This document shows positions 7,178 through 15,751 of a DNA stretch of 64,000 nucleotides, in pieces; position 1 is the first letter of the stretch, and each line of letters starts with the position of its first letter. This DNA comes from Lachnoclostridium sp. An14 (GTDB taxonomy: Bacteria; Bacillota; Clostridia; Lachnospirales; Lachnospiraceae). The notes beneath the pieces are model-generated. The model saw nothing but the letters and a program-made list of their open reading frames with translations. It made no database searches and was not told the origin of the DNA. The DNA lies in contig NZ_NFLE01000005.1 of NCBI RefSeq assembly GCF_002160755.1, forward strand, positions 83,022-147,021, given 5' to 3'. A program made the translations under genes and the position numbers.

Positions 7178-8959
7178 ATGAAGCAGCAAAAAGAGCATTG
7201 GGTCAAAACGCTTTTCTCTTTTGCAGGTCCCTGCAAAGGGAAAATGACCCTCTCGGTTTTGTGTGCCATTTTAAGTGTTGCCGGAGGCTTTGTTCCGTTT
7301 TGGGCGGTGTATGAAATCTTGCTCCTGTTCATTAACCGGACCGCTACTTTGAACAACATCATGCTCTGGTGTCTGGTGGGAGTAGGCGGATACCTGATCC
7401 GTGTTATCTGCTTTGGCATTTCCACAATTTTGGCACATATCTCCGCTTACACGATACTGGAAGGCATCCGCCTGAAAATCGCAAATCGCCTGATGAGGGC
7501 GCCCCTCGGCGAAGTAATGGGACGAAGGATTGGGTATTTGAAGAATATTATCATGGACAAGGTGGAGGATTTGGAGCCGCCTCTGGCCCACATGATCCCG
7601 GAGCTGACATCGAACCTGCTCCTTCCGGTTGCTATTTTTATCTGGCTGCTGGCGATTGACTGGCGTTTGGGCCTTGCAGTTCTGATTGCCCCGGCTCTGG
7701 CTATGATCCCCATGTTCTTTCTCATGCGGAACTATAACAGCCAGTACGCAGCTTATATGGAGGCAAACAATCATGTAAACAATGTCATTATTGAGTATGT
7801 GGAAGGCATTGAGGTTGTTAAGGCGTTCAATCAAAGCACCAGTTCCTATGAAAAGTTCGTAGGAGCGGTAAAGTCCTTTAAGGATTTTACTCTGGCATGG
7901 TTCAAAAGCACCTGGAAAACAATGAACCTGATGATGGCGATTATGCCCACCACTCTGTTGGGGGTCCTTCCCATCGGTTTGCTGCTGACGCAGAGCGGGA
8001 GTATCACGCCTGCTGAATTGGCGATGGGAATTATTCTTTCGTTGAGTATTATCGGCCCGCTGATGAAAGCTACTACTTTTATCAACGAGGCAAAGTCAAT
8101 GGAGTATGCAGTAGAAGCTGCAAATGAACTTCTGAACCTGTCTGTATTGCCGGACTCTGGCAAGATTGTTCCGATCAGACACACAGATATTGTTTTACAG
8201 GATGTATCTTTCTCCTATGATGGCACCGAACAAAACGAAGTGCTGCACGACATCAGCTTAAAAATGCCGCAGGGAAGTTTTACAGCCCTGGTTGGCCCAT
8301 CCGGTGGCGGCAAGTCCACCGTGGCCCGGCTGATTGCCCGATTTTGGGATGTGACCGGCGGCAGTATCTCCATCGGCGGTACGAATATCAAGGAACTTTC
8401 CATCCGGCAGCTTTCCGAATTTGTCAGTTTCGTGACACAGGACAATTTCCTGTTCAACTGCTCTCTCAAAGAGAACATCCGACTGGGTAATCCAAATGCT
8501 ACGGATGAGGAAGTATATGCCGCCGCAAAAGCGGCCTGCTGTGATGATTTTATTGTTCGGCTGGAAAAAGGATATGATACCCCGGCCGGTGATGCTGGCA
8601 AGCGGCTCTCTGGCGGCGAGAAACAGCGGATTGCTATTGCAAGGGCGATCCTAAAAAATGCGCCTATTGTGATTTTGGATGAAGCAACCGCTTTCACTGA
8701 CCCGCAGAACGAAGATAAAATCCAGAAATCCATCATGGCCCTTTCCAAAGGAAAGACCCTGCTGGTGATTGCACATCGTCTGTCTACCATTCAAAACGCC
8801 GATCAGATTGTCGTTCTGAAGAAAGGACAAATTGTTGACTGCGGAAAGCAGAAGGAACTTTTGGAACGCTGCCAGCTTTATGCGGATATGTGGCAGGCAC
8901 ATATTGGCGCAAAGAATTGGTCTGTGGGAGAGAAAAAGGAGGTGGCTGTCAATGTTTAA
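7178..8959 (+). CDS. ABC transporter permease-ATPase, YbtP/IrtA-like half transporter
   Basis: A 593-residue half transporter: a six-helix type IV membrane domain (residues ~20-300), then an ATPase with Walker A GPSGGGKST, signature LSGGEKQR and Walker B VILDEAT. The sequence after Walker B, AFTDPQNE, and the EPPLAHMIPE segment in the membrane domain are like YbtP/Irp6-type siderophore transporters, which have an exporter fold but import ferric siderophores. GAGAGGTG precedes ATG 7178. It overlaps the second half transporter by eight bases, implying a heterodimer. Multidrug export is the alternative reading. Confidence 0.83.
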   Translation: MKQQKEHWVKTLFSFAGPCKGKMTLSVLCAILSVAGGFVPFWAVYEILLLFINRTATLNNIMLWCLVGVGGYLIRVICFGISTILAHISAYTILEGIRLKIANRLMRAPLGEVMGRRIGYLKNIIMDKVEDLEPPLAHMIPELTSNLLLPVAIFIWLLAIDWRLGLAVLIAPALAMIPMFFLMRNYNSQYAAYMEANNHVNNVIIEYVEGIEVVKAFNQSTSSYEKFVGAVKSFKDFTLAWFKSTWKTMNLMMAIMPTTLLGVLPIGLLLTQSGSITPAELAMGIILSLSIIGPLMKATTFINEAKSMEYAVEAANELLNLSVLPDSGKIVPIRHTDIVLQDVSFSYDGTEQNEVLHDISLKMPQGSFTALVGPSGGGKSTVARLIARFWDVTGGSISIGGTNIKELSIRQLSEFVSFVTQDNFLFNCSLKENIRLGNPNATDEEVYAAAKAACCDDFIVRLEKGYDTPAGDAGKRLSGGEKQRIAIARAILKNAPIVILDEATAFTDPQNEDKIQKSIMALSKGKTLLVIAHRLSTIQNADQIVVLKKGQIVDCGKQKELLERCQLYADMWQAHIGAKNWSVGEKKEVAVNV

Positions 8960-10703
8960 GTCAATGAAACGCATTATCCGATGGGCCGGTAAATATAAAG
9001 GCCGCCTCTATCTTGGTTCTGTGTGTTCCTTTTTCAGCAGTTTGTCTACTGTTATTCCTACAATGACAGCCGCATTCGCACTGGATAAAGCGATCCAGGC
9101 ATACTGGACGAATACTGCGATTGATACTGGTTTAGTCTGGCAAACGCTTTGGATTATTATCGGCTCGATTGCACTGAACTTCCTGCTTTCTTATCTCCGG
9201 GCAATATTGCAGGAAAGCATTGGATATGAAGTGGCCGCCGGACAGCGTATTCATTTGGGCGATGTACTGAAACGGGTTCCCCTTGGGTACTTTTCGCAGA
9301 ACAGTGTCGGTGACATTCTGGCAGGTGTTACCACGGAATTGTCTACTTTGGAACTACAGGGTATGAAAATGGTGGATGTTGTCATCAATGGATACGCAAA
9401 GTTTATTGCCACCGTTTTATGTCTGATCTTCTTCAGCCCTGTTGCTGCGGTTATTTCCATTGTCGGCGTTGCTCTTTCGGCGCTGGCTTTGCAGGGGATC
9501 AGCAGACACAGTGAAAAAACCGCTGCAACAACCCATAAAGCAATGGAAGATATGTCCGGTGCAGCGATTGAATACATCCGGGGGCTTTCCATTGTGAAGT
9601 CCTTTGGACAGGAAGGGGCCTCTATTAAGAACTTTCGTAATGCCAGCAAAGATCTGAAAGATATTCATATCAAAGTGGAGAAAGGCTTTACTCCATTCAA
9701 CTGCTTGCATCTGTTCGCCTTGAAACTGGCTTCGATGGGAATTGTCTTTATTTGTGCATGGCAGGCATTGCAGGGACAAATGAGTATGGCGTTCTTTCTG
9801 ATGTTTGTCCTGTTCTCTTTTGTGATGTTCGGCAGCGTGGAGAATATCAATGACGCAGCCCATACGCTTGGAGTTGTGGACTCTGCCATGAATAAACTGG
9901 AAGCATTGGAAAATGTAAACTATATCGACCAGGATGGCACCGACATAAAACCGGCAACCTATGATATTGAGTTTAGGGATGTTTCTTTCGGATATGACAG
10001 CCGGATTGTTCTGCATGACCTGAACTTCAAAATTCCGCAGAATAGCACAACAGCCATCGTGGGGCCATCTGGCAGCGGAAAATCTACGCTGTGTAACCTG
10101 ATTGCCCGTTTTTACGATGTGGGCAGCGGAACGATTACCATTGGTGGAACGGATATTCGCAGATTTACCTGCGATAGTCTGCTGGGGAATATCAGCATGG
10201 TTTTTCAGAATGTCTATTTGTTCCGGGATACCATCAAGAATAACATTAAATTCGGCAGTCCGGACGCTACGGATGAGCAGATCATTGCCGCCGCAAAAGC
10301 CGCCCGCTGCCATGACTTCATAATGGCTTTACCGGACGGATATGACACGGTGATTGGTGAAGGGGGTTCTTCTCTTTCCGGCGGTGAAAAGCAAAGAATT
10401 TCTATTGCCAGGGCAATGCTCAAGGATGCTCCCATTGTTATCTTGGATGAGGCAACAGCAAGCATTGACCCTGAGAATGAACATTTGATCCAGGAAGCTA
10501 TTTCTGCCCTGACACATGGCAAAACCATTATTACGATTGCCCATCGCCTGGCCACGATTGAGAACGCCGACCAAATCATTGTGATTGATGGCGGGACTGT
10601 GGCTCAGAGAGGTACACATAAGGAACTGCTGCAACAGGAAGGTACTTATAAAAAGTTTATCCAAATCCGCGAACAAGCCGAAGGATGGAAAATGAATAGA
10701 TAA
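8952..10703 (+). CDS. ABC transporter permease-ATPase, YbtQ/IrtB-like partner subunit
   Basis: A 583-residue half transporter starting at ATG 8952, supported by AAGGAGG at 8937-8943. It has an N-terminal six-helix domain (about residues 15-300) and an ATPase with Walker A GPSGSGKST, signature LSGGEKQR, Walker B VILDEATASIDPENE and an intact H-loop (IAHRL). Both ATP sites of the predicted heterodimer look competent. The start overlaps the stop of the upstream subunit, so they are translationally coupled. The pair with ECF genes and an AraC regulator resembles the transport half of siderophore islands, but no siderophore synthesis gene is in the window. Confidence 0.83.
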   Translation: MFKSMKRIIRWAGKYKGRLYLGSVCSFFSSLSTVIPTMTAAFALDKAIQAYWTNTAIDTGLVWQTLWIIIGSIALNFLLSYLRAILQESIGYEVAAGQRIHLGDVLKRVPLGYFSQNSVGDILAGVTTELSTLELQGMKMVDVVINGYAKFIATVLCLIFFSPVAAVISIVGVALSALALQGISRHSEKTAATTHKAMEDMSGAAIEYIRGLSIVKSFGQEGASIKNFRNASKDLKDIHIKVEKGFTPFNCLHLFALKLASMGIVFICAWQALQGQMSMAFFLMFVLFSFVMFGSVENINDAAHTLGVVDSAMNKLEALENVNYIDQDGTDIKPATYDIEFRDVSFGYDSRIVLHDLNFKIPQNSTTAIVGPSGSGKSTLCNLIARFYDVGSGTITIGGTDIRRFTCDSLLGNISMVFQNVYLFRDTIKNNIKFGSPDATDEQIIAAAKAARCHDFIMALPDGYDTVIGEGGSSLSGGEKQRISIARAMLKDAPIVILDEATASIDPENEHLIQEAISALTHGKTIITIAHRLATIENADQIIVIDGGTVAQRGTHKELLQQEGTYKKFIQIREQAEGWKMNR

Positions 10704-10899
10704 GAGTGCAACTTTTTATGCAATGTTTCCTACGAATGGGGAGATGATGATGCTTAGAATCAAACAAACGATTTTACGATAAATGAAATATTATAAATTT
10801 ACATGATATAGTAAAAATAAAATTGACTCATACAATATATGGTGGTAAAATAAGAGCGATAGTTGATTTATGCAGTCTTTCGACCGCAAACAACTTTTG

Positions 10900-11005
10900 T
10901 TCCGGCAGGAAACCGGAAGCATGCTTTTTAACAAATAAAATAAGGCCTTTGTGCCAATATCAGAAAGACATCAAACTTTAAAGTAGGAGTTTGGTGTCTT
11001 TTTTA
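10900..11005 (+). terminator. Two hairpins ending the transporter operon
   Basis: TTCCGG (10900-10905) pairs with CCGGAA (10913-10918), followed by GCATGCTTTTTA. A stronger terminator follows: GACATCAAACT (10967-10977) pairs with AGTTTGGTGTC (10988-10998) with one wobble, then six T. The rest of the 10,704-11,034 gap is AT-rich with no gene seen. Confidence 0.7.
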
Positions 11006-11049
11006 TTGCAAAAAAGGCCGGAAGGAGGAATCTAATTGAAGAGAAAAAC

Positions 11050-11352
11050 TTGAGAAATCATTATGACCTGGATGGCTGCTACAGCCTTCTCATTGCGATT
11101 ATCCTGAATGTTGGCGCAAGCAAAGCCTGGAGTTTGTATGAACGGGGAAGGAATCAGAGTGGCTGTGGGACATCCCAATCAAGTAATTCTGACAAGTTCA
11201 AATCCAAACGACAGACTTTCATTGCACTGAAACAAAAAGGATACAGTAATGAGGTAATTGCAGAATACCTGAATTGCGACCCGTCTACGGTCCGGAGAAA
11301 ACTGAAAGAATGGAGGAAAGAAGAGAATGATGAACCTTCAGGAGTTTGCTGA
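11050..11352 (+). CDS. Helix-turn-helix protein of the element
   Basis: About 100 residues. The C-terminal half (SKRQTFIALKQKGYSNEVIA, then EYLNCDPSTVRRKLKEW) is a clear helix-turn-helix of the resolvase/Hin-like type, so the protein probably binds DNA. The start is uncertain. TTG 11050 has no well-placed ribosome binding site, while a perfect AAGGAGGA (11022-11029) sits six bases before an in-frame ATT codon at 11035. That points to a rare ATT start or a mutated ATG. The gene overlaps the next by 26 bases. It may regulate the accessory operon that follows. Confidence 0.6.
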   Translation: MRNHYDLDGCYSLLIAIILNVGASKAWSLYERGRNQSGCGTSQSSNSDKFKSKRQTFIALKQKGYSNEVIAEYLNCDPSTVRRKLKEWRKEENDEPSGVC

Positions 11353-12232
11353 AAAGCTGTTGGAAAATGTGACAAAGCAAGTGGCAAGCGATGTAGAAGT
11401 AAAATTATGCACGGTACTGAAGCCGAATGATGTAAAAAGCCTCGGACTGCTTATGCGAAAAGCAGGACAACAGACCGGCATTCGTTTTTGCGTGGAAAAG
11501 CTTTATGAAAGGTACTTGAATAATCACTGCGAAGATGGTTTGAGCGGCATAGTCCATCAATTAGTTGCAGCACTTGGCGAAAACGAGAAAATCGCTGAAG
11601 ATTTGGTGGAACAAATTACCATGGATATTTTTGATTTCGAGAGAGTAAAAAACAGAATCTATCTGAAACTCATCAATACCGAGCGGAGCAAATATCTGCT
11701 AAAAACAACGCCTCATATTCCTTATCTGGATTTATCGGCTGTATTCTATTTATACAACCCGGCAGGCAGTATATTGATTCATAATAAACTCGTACGTATA
11801 TGGAATACTACACCGCACGAACTATACGAAATCGCTCTGGACAATATGGTAAAGCAGCAGCCGGCAAAATTTTTTTCAGTACAGGAGTATTTGGAGGAGC
11901 ATGGAACTCTGACGCTGGAAAAGATGAATCAAGCTGAAGAAGTGGATACGTCTCTCTACACGTTAACAAACGCACTCGAATGGAATGGTGCATCTGCACT
12001 TTTGTACCCTGATGTGCTGGAAACATACGCGAATCAGTATGACTGTGACTGGCTGATCATTCCCAGCAGCGTTCATGAAGTATTGCTGAGGCCCTATTGT
12101 TCGGAAGCAGAAATCGAAAATGCTCGTTCAGCAATCAGTGACGTGAACGCATCACTTCTGAGCCCAGATGAAGTTTTATCCGACCATCCCTATCTTTACC
12201 GAAGAGATAAAAAAGAACTTATATGTATGTAG
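11327..12232 (+). CDS. DUF5688 family protein
   Basis: A 301-residue protein resembling the DUF5688 family, often found on Lachnospiraceae integrative elements. It has helical N-terminal ~95 residues, then a mixed domain with the RIWNTTPHELYEIALDN and WLIIPSSVHEVLL segments. There are no membrane helices or known catalytic motif. GGAGG lies ten bases before ATG 11327, and the gene overlaps the HTH gene upstream. The function of the family is not established. Confidence 0.72.
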   Translation: MMNLQEFAEKLLENVTKQVASDVEVKLCTVLKPNDVKSLGLLMRKAGQQTGIRFCVEKLYERYLNNHCEDGLSGIVHQLVAALGENEKIAEDLVEQITMDIFDFERVKNRIYLKLINTERSKYLLKTTPHIPYLDLSAVFYLYNPAGSILIHNKLVRIWNTTPHELYEIALDNMVKQQPAKFFSVQEYLEEHGTLTLEKMNQAEEVDTSLYTLTNALEWNGASALLYPDVLETYANQYDCDWLIIPSSVHEVLLRPYCSEAEIENARSAISDVNASLLSPDEVLSDHPYLYRRDKKELICM

Positions 12233-12244
12233 GGAGGTCTAGCG

Positions 12245-12613
12245 ATGCATATTCACAAATTTGCAGACTTGGCACAATTTAATGAAGTCGGGATTGGCGG
12301 TACACTGCCGGCTACAGAAGTGTACCGGAAACTTCTTAAAAAGCTTCATCCGTCTCAAATGCTGACAGCCAGAATATCGGTTCCGTTGTATGCGATACGG
12401 TATGCTTATCTGACAGTAAGACAGAATTACCGGATTACAGTTAAATACCTGTTTCTCAGTATGGACCATGAGGATTTTGACATAGAAGCGGAAATCATTT
12501 TAAGCGACTGGGTGTCAAATTTTAACAAGGTCCATCCCTACCGGCAGATTTCCAACGTAAAGATTCTGGAGATTCGCCGGATTGCATATGCGGAGATTCC
12601 TTTACAGATCTAG
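12245..12613 (+). CDS. Hypothetical protein of the element
   Basis: 122 residues, with GGGAGG eight bases before ATG 12245 and 12 bases after the DUF5688 gene, so likely co-transcribed. Mixed alpha/beta composition with no cysteine cluster, signal peptide or motif I can name. The 165-base gap after it contains a CCGGAA/TTCCGG hairpin at 12634-12649, similar to that at 10,900. Confidence 0.5.
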   Translation: MHIHKFADLAQFNEVGIGGTLPATEVYRKLLKKLHPSQMLTARISVPLYAIRYAYLTVRQNYRITVKYLFLSMDHEDFDIEAEIILSDWVSNFNKVHPYRQISNVKILEIRRIAYAEIPLQI

Positions 12614-12778
12614 CGTGCTTCTGATTCTCATTGCCGGAAAAAATTCCGGTTGTCGCAAGAGATGTTGGCAGCTGTGAGCCGGCGTCTCGACTCTATGCGG
12701 TAAGCGGCGTAAAAAGACACACCGTAAGCATGGCTTTTCCGTCCGAAGCAGCAAATTTTATGCAAAGGGCGGGAGATT

Positions 12779-13714
12779 ATGGAGCAATTATGTTTATTTG
12801 ATAGTTTAAAGGAAAAAGTAGACCGTGCTATCCGACTCTTTCAGACATTTGAGGAAATGGCACTGCGCATGAGCCAGAAAGGGTATTATCTGGCATTTAG
12901 CGGGGGCAAGGACAGCGTGGTGATTTACAGACTGGCGCAGATGGCAGGAATCCATTTTGAGGCCCACCATCATCTGACAACAGTGGACCCGCCGGAGCTG
13001 GTGCAATTTATCCGACGGGATTATCCGCAGGTAGTGATAGACCGGCCGGCTTTATCTATGTGGCAGCTGATTCCAAAAAAACAGATTCCGCCGACCAGAA
13101 AAGCCCGGTACTGCTGCGAGGTGCTAAAAGAATGCGGTGGAGAGGGCTGTTTTACCGTTACCGGCGTTCGCTGGCAGGAAAGTGCAGGAAGGGCCAATCG
13201 CGGCTTTGCGGAAATTCTGGGGAGAAATGTAAAGAAGCGGCAGGAAATTTACCTGAATTGTGATAACGATGAGCTCCGGAGACAGGTTGAAACGTGCGTG
13301 ATGAAGGGCAAACGGGTTTTAAATCCGATTTTGGATTGGACAGAGGAGGATGTCTGGCTGTTCATCCGGAAATATCAAGTTCCATACTGTGAACTCTATG
13401 ACCAGGGATTTCGACGTTTGGGCTGTATCGGCTGCCCAAAGGCCAGCTTTAAAAATCGTGTGCGAGAGTTTGAACGTTATCCAGGGTATCAGAAAGCGTA
13501 TATCCGTGCGTTCGAGCGAATGGTCCAGGTTCGGCGGGAAGCAGGAAAAACGGACGGAAACTGGACCAGCGGAGAAGCTGTTTTTCATTGGTGGCTGTAT
13601 GGCGGTTCAAAATCAGAATCACAGATTGACGGGCAGATGGAATGGAAGGATTTATATGAAACGTTTCCAGAGCATTGCACTGGCAGGGAAGAAGGGATTG
13701 ATATGGCAGCATAG
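12779..13714 (+). CDS. PAPS reductase-like (PP-loop) protein with N-terminal clamp-binding-like motif
   Basis: 311 residues. The PP-loop SGGKDS (residues 41-46) places it in the phosphoadenosine phosphosulfate reductase / ATP pyrophosphatase family, which activates a substrate with ATP. Cys112-Cys113 and Cys216-x-x-Cys219 could hold a 4Fe-4S cluster, as in sulfonucleotide reductases. Such genes are common on phages and integrative elements, without sulfate assimilation partners, and their role there is not settled; nucleic-acid sulfur modification is one possibility. The N-terminus reads MEQLCLFDSL, close to the beta-clamp motif. No dnd or other phosphorothioation genes are nearby. Confidence 0.78.
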   Translation: MEQLCLFDSLKEKVDRAIRLFQTFEEMALRMSQKGYYLAFSGGKDSVVIYRLAQMAGIHFEAHHHLTTVDPPELVQFIRRDYPQVVIDRPALSMWQLIPKKQIPPTRKARYCCEVLKECGGEGCFTVTGVRWQESAGRANRGFAEILGRNVKKRQEIYLNCDNDELRRQVETCVMKGKRVLNPILDWTEEDVWLFIRKYQVPYCELYDQGFRRLGCIGCPKASFKNRVREFERYPGYQKAYIRAFERMVQVRREAGKTDGNWTSGEAVFHWWLYGGSKSESQIDGQMEWKDLYETFPEHCTGREEGIDMAA

Positions 13715-13739
13715 AACGCTGCAGAAAGGATGAGAGATA

Positions 13740-14540
13740 TTGGACAAACATTCATGCAGGACCTGTAAAAATGCAAATTTAGAAAAAAAGGAAGAATTAA
13801 ACGGCCGATTAGCCGGCAGATACCGCTACGGATGCAGTTACCGAAAAAACGGTTATATCTGCGGCGCAGTCACATCGGATGATGCGCTGGAATTTTTATG
13901 CTGTGAGGGATACTGTGGGGCAGCTGTTATAGCAAATGAAAAGCAGGAACGGGACAAACTGCTTGCAGAATTAGACCGCCGTATGGATATTTTGTTTGAC
14001 CGGTGGATTTTATGGAAAGAACAGGGCGCGCCCGGGGTTAATGCAACAGATGGAGAATATTTAAACCGCCTTCGGGCTGGTTTAGAGCGGCTCCGTTTGA
14101 AAATGAAGGAGTGTTCATCCGGAGAGGACTATCCGGAAAACTATTATGCTCCTCTGCCTCCAAAGATGGACGTATCCTATATGGCAAACGCAGAGCAGAT
14201 GAAGCGGCAGGCAGAAGAAATCTGGAATGCCTATCAGGAAAACCCAGATTATCAGTGGCTTGCACTCCATTATCCTGCCATGAAGAAACGCAAAAATGAT
14301 AAGGATTACGAAAATGCCGGGAAGCTGCTTTCCTGTGTTTCGCAGTTAAAAAAGGCCATTGAGCAAGGGGAGGCCCTGCCTATCAAGAAAGAAATCCAAA
14401 AGCGTGATTTGACTATGGCATTTCATCTTTGCAGGACTAGACTGGAGAGCAGAAAAAAGGCGAACCGTAAGCGCACGACTGCGGGGACGGATTCTGGTCT
14501 GAAAGGACAAATGGATTTTGAGCAGTTAAAGGCATCGTAA
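13740..14540 (+). CDS. Hypothetical protein with N-terminal cysteine-rich domain
   Basis: 266 residues from a TTG start at 13740 (AAGGA nine bases upstream). The first ~65 residues hold about eight cysteines (CRTCKN, GCSY, ICGA, FLCCEGYCG), probably a metal-binding module. The remainder is helical and charged, ending in a Lys/Arg-rich tail. It follows the PAPS-reductase-like gene by 25 bases and precedes another unknown by 12, so the three look like one operon. I do not recognise the family. Confidence 0.55.
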   Translation: MDKHSCRTCKNANLEKKEELNGRLAGRYRYGCSYRKNGYICGAVTSDDALEFLCCEGYCGAAVIANEKQERDKLLAELDRRMDILFDRWILWKEQGAPGVNATDGEYLNRLRAGLERLRLKMKECSSGEDYPENYYAPLPPKMDVSYMANAEQMKRQAEEIWNAYQENPDYQWLALHYPAMKKRKNDKDYENAGKLLSCVSQLKKAIEQGEALPIKKEIQKRDLTMAFHLCRTRLESRKKANRKRTTAGTDSGLKGQMDFEQLKAS

Positions 14541-14552
14541 AGGAGGCAGAAC

Positions 14553-14972
14553 ATGAGCTATCAGATGTTAGTCAAGAACTTGTTTAATGACATGTACCTG
14601 TTCTTCAGCGGTGGGGAAGCCATTGGCCTCCAGCGCCTCGCAGATGATTATCAGGGAGAACCTCTTCTGACAGCATTTTTAGGCAATCTGAACCAGGCAT
14701 TGGAAATTCCTTATATGGACGCTATGCAGGGAAGCTACGCGATTTACAAAAAATACTGTGGAAAGGCACTCTCAGATTCTGATTGGGATGCGGCAGTTTC
14801 AGAAATTCGCGCATACATGGAAAAATGGCCGAATGAATGGTGTAAAGGAATCATTCTGGCTCTTTTAGAACTTCTGGAACGAGAGGCAAAAAAGAATGCG
14901 AATCCTTCAACTGAATCGCAGGAAGAACGGATAGAAGAGCAGCGTGAGCAGGAGCTGGAACCTGCTGCATAA
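14553..14972 (+). CDS. Hypothetical helical protein of the element
   Basis: 139 residues, AAAGGAGG ten bases before ATG 14553. Mostly helical, with a Glu/Gln-rich C-terminal tail from about residue 113. There are no membrane helices or known motifs. It is the last gene before the intrinsic terminator at 14,980. Confidence 0.5.
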   Translation: MSYQMLVKNLFNDMYLFFSGGEAIGLQRLADDYQGEPLLTAFLGNLNQALEIPYMDAMQGSYAIYKKYCGKALSDSDWDAAVSEIRAYMEKWPNEWCKGIILALLELLEREAKKNANPSTESQEERIEEQREQELEPAA

Positions 14973-14979
14973 ATTTTAG

Positions 14980-15009
14980 GGCCGGAAGCATTTTTGCTGC
15001 CGGCCTTTT
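14980..15009 (+). terminator. Intrinsic terminator before the PcfK-like gene
   Basis: GGCCGG-AGC pairs with GCT-CCGGCC across a short T-rich loop, followed by TTTTC. Confidence 0.7.
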
Positions 15010-15028
15010 CACAAAGGAGAATACAGAG

Positions 15029-15742
15029 ATGATTGAAAAAATTTTAGGGAATGTTCCGGATATTTATGAAATAAATCAAACTGCCGCGAAACTCCGGCAG
15101 CTTGACATGAGAGAAGAACTGCAAAAGCTGGCGGAAAAATATGCAGTCCCGAAGCAGAATACAGAGGCATTCCTTTCCGGAAAACGTTATTTTCTTGTAG
15201 ATGGAGGACCGATACGGAAAACGTACCGCACTGCCAGAAGCAAGCTGCTGGATGAAATGGCTATGTTAAAGGATCCTCATTTTGCAGATGTGGTTGGGGC
15301 TTACCTGATTGGTATGTGCGGCAAAAGTGCAGTCGAACAGCAGATTTTGAAACCGCATAAGACCTTACAACGATGCGTGGAGTATCTCATGGAACAGGCA
15401 TGGGAGATGGTAGATGATGAGAAAAAGAACCAGAGTATCCGGATGGGATTTGCCGTGCCGGACGATACGGTCTATCGCTGGGTACAGGAATATTATGCTC
15501 TGGATGATAAAGAACAATATGAGAAGGAGCGGAAAGAGGCAGAGGAGGAATTCCGCAAAGCAGGGGAAAAAACTGTGCGAAAGGAAAAATCTGCCGCTAA
15601 TAAATCCAGTACAAAAGGAAAATCCAACAAGAAGACAACGGAAAAAGCAGTATCGCAGCCCGCAGGCTCACAGCGGGATAAAAAAGAAGCGGAATCTTCG
15701 GAGCCGCAGCAGCTGTCTTTATTTGACTGCTATGAATCTTAG
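15029..15742 (+). CDS. PcfK-like / AcrIIA9-family protein
   Basis: 237 residues. The N-terminal ~150 residues (INQTAAKLRQLDMREELQKL, FLSGKRYFLVDGG, HKTLQRCVEYLMEQAW) resemble PcfK-like proteins of conjugative elements, a family that also includes the type II-A anti-CRISPR AcrIIA9. A Lys/Ser-rich linker (~165-225) follows, and the C-terminus is QQLSLFDCYES with a QLSLF clamp-binding-like motif. It precedes RadC/JAB and PcfJ-like genes, a frequent grouping. Whether this copy inhibits Cas9 is unknown; PcfK-like proteins are far more widespread than tested inhibitors. Confidence 0.72.
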   Translation: MIEKILGNVPDIYEINQTAAKLRQLDMREELQKLAEKYAVPKQNTEAFLSGKRYFLVDGGPIRKTYRTARSKLLDEMAMLKDPHFADVVGAYLIGMCGKSAVEQQILKPHKTLQRCVEYLMEQAWEMVDDEKKNQSIRMGFAVPDDTVYRWVQEYYALDDKEQYEKERKEAEEEFRKAGEKTVRKEKSAANKSSTKGKSNKKTTEKAVSQPAGSQRDKKEAESSEPQQLSLFDCYES

Positions 15743-15751
15743 GAGGATGGG

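Noticed and set aside
9417..10313. 298-codon minus-strand frame in the second ABC gene
   Set aside because: Antisense shadow without a ribosome binding site.
12779..13714. dndC of a phosphorothioation system
   Set aside because: The PP-loop is shared, but no dndA, B, D or E is adjacent and the length and context fit the element-type PAPS-reductase family better.
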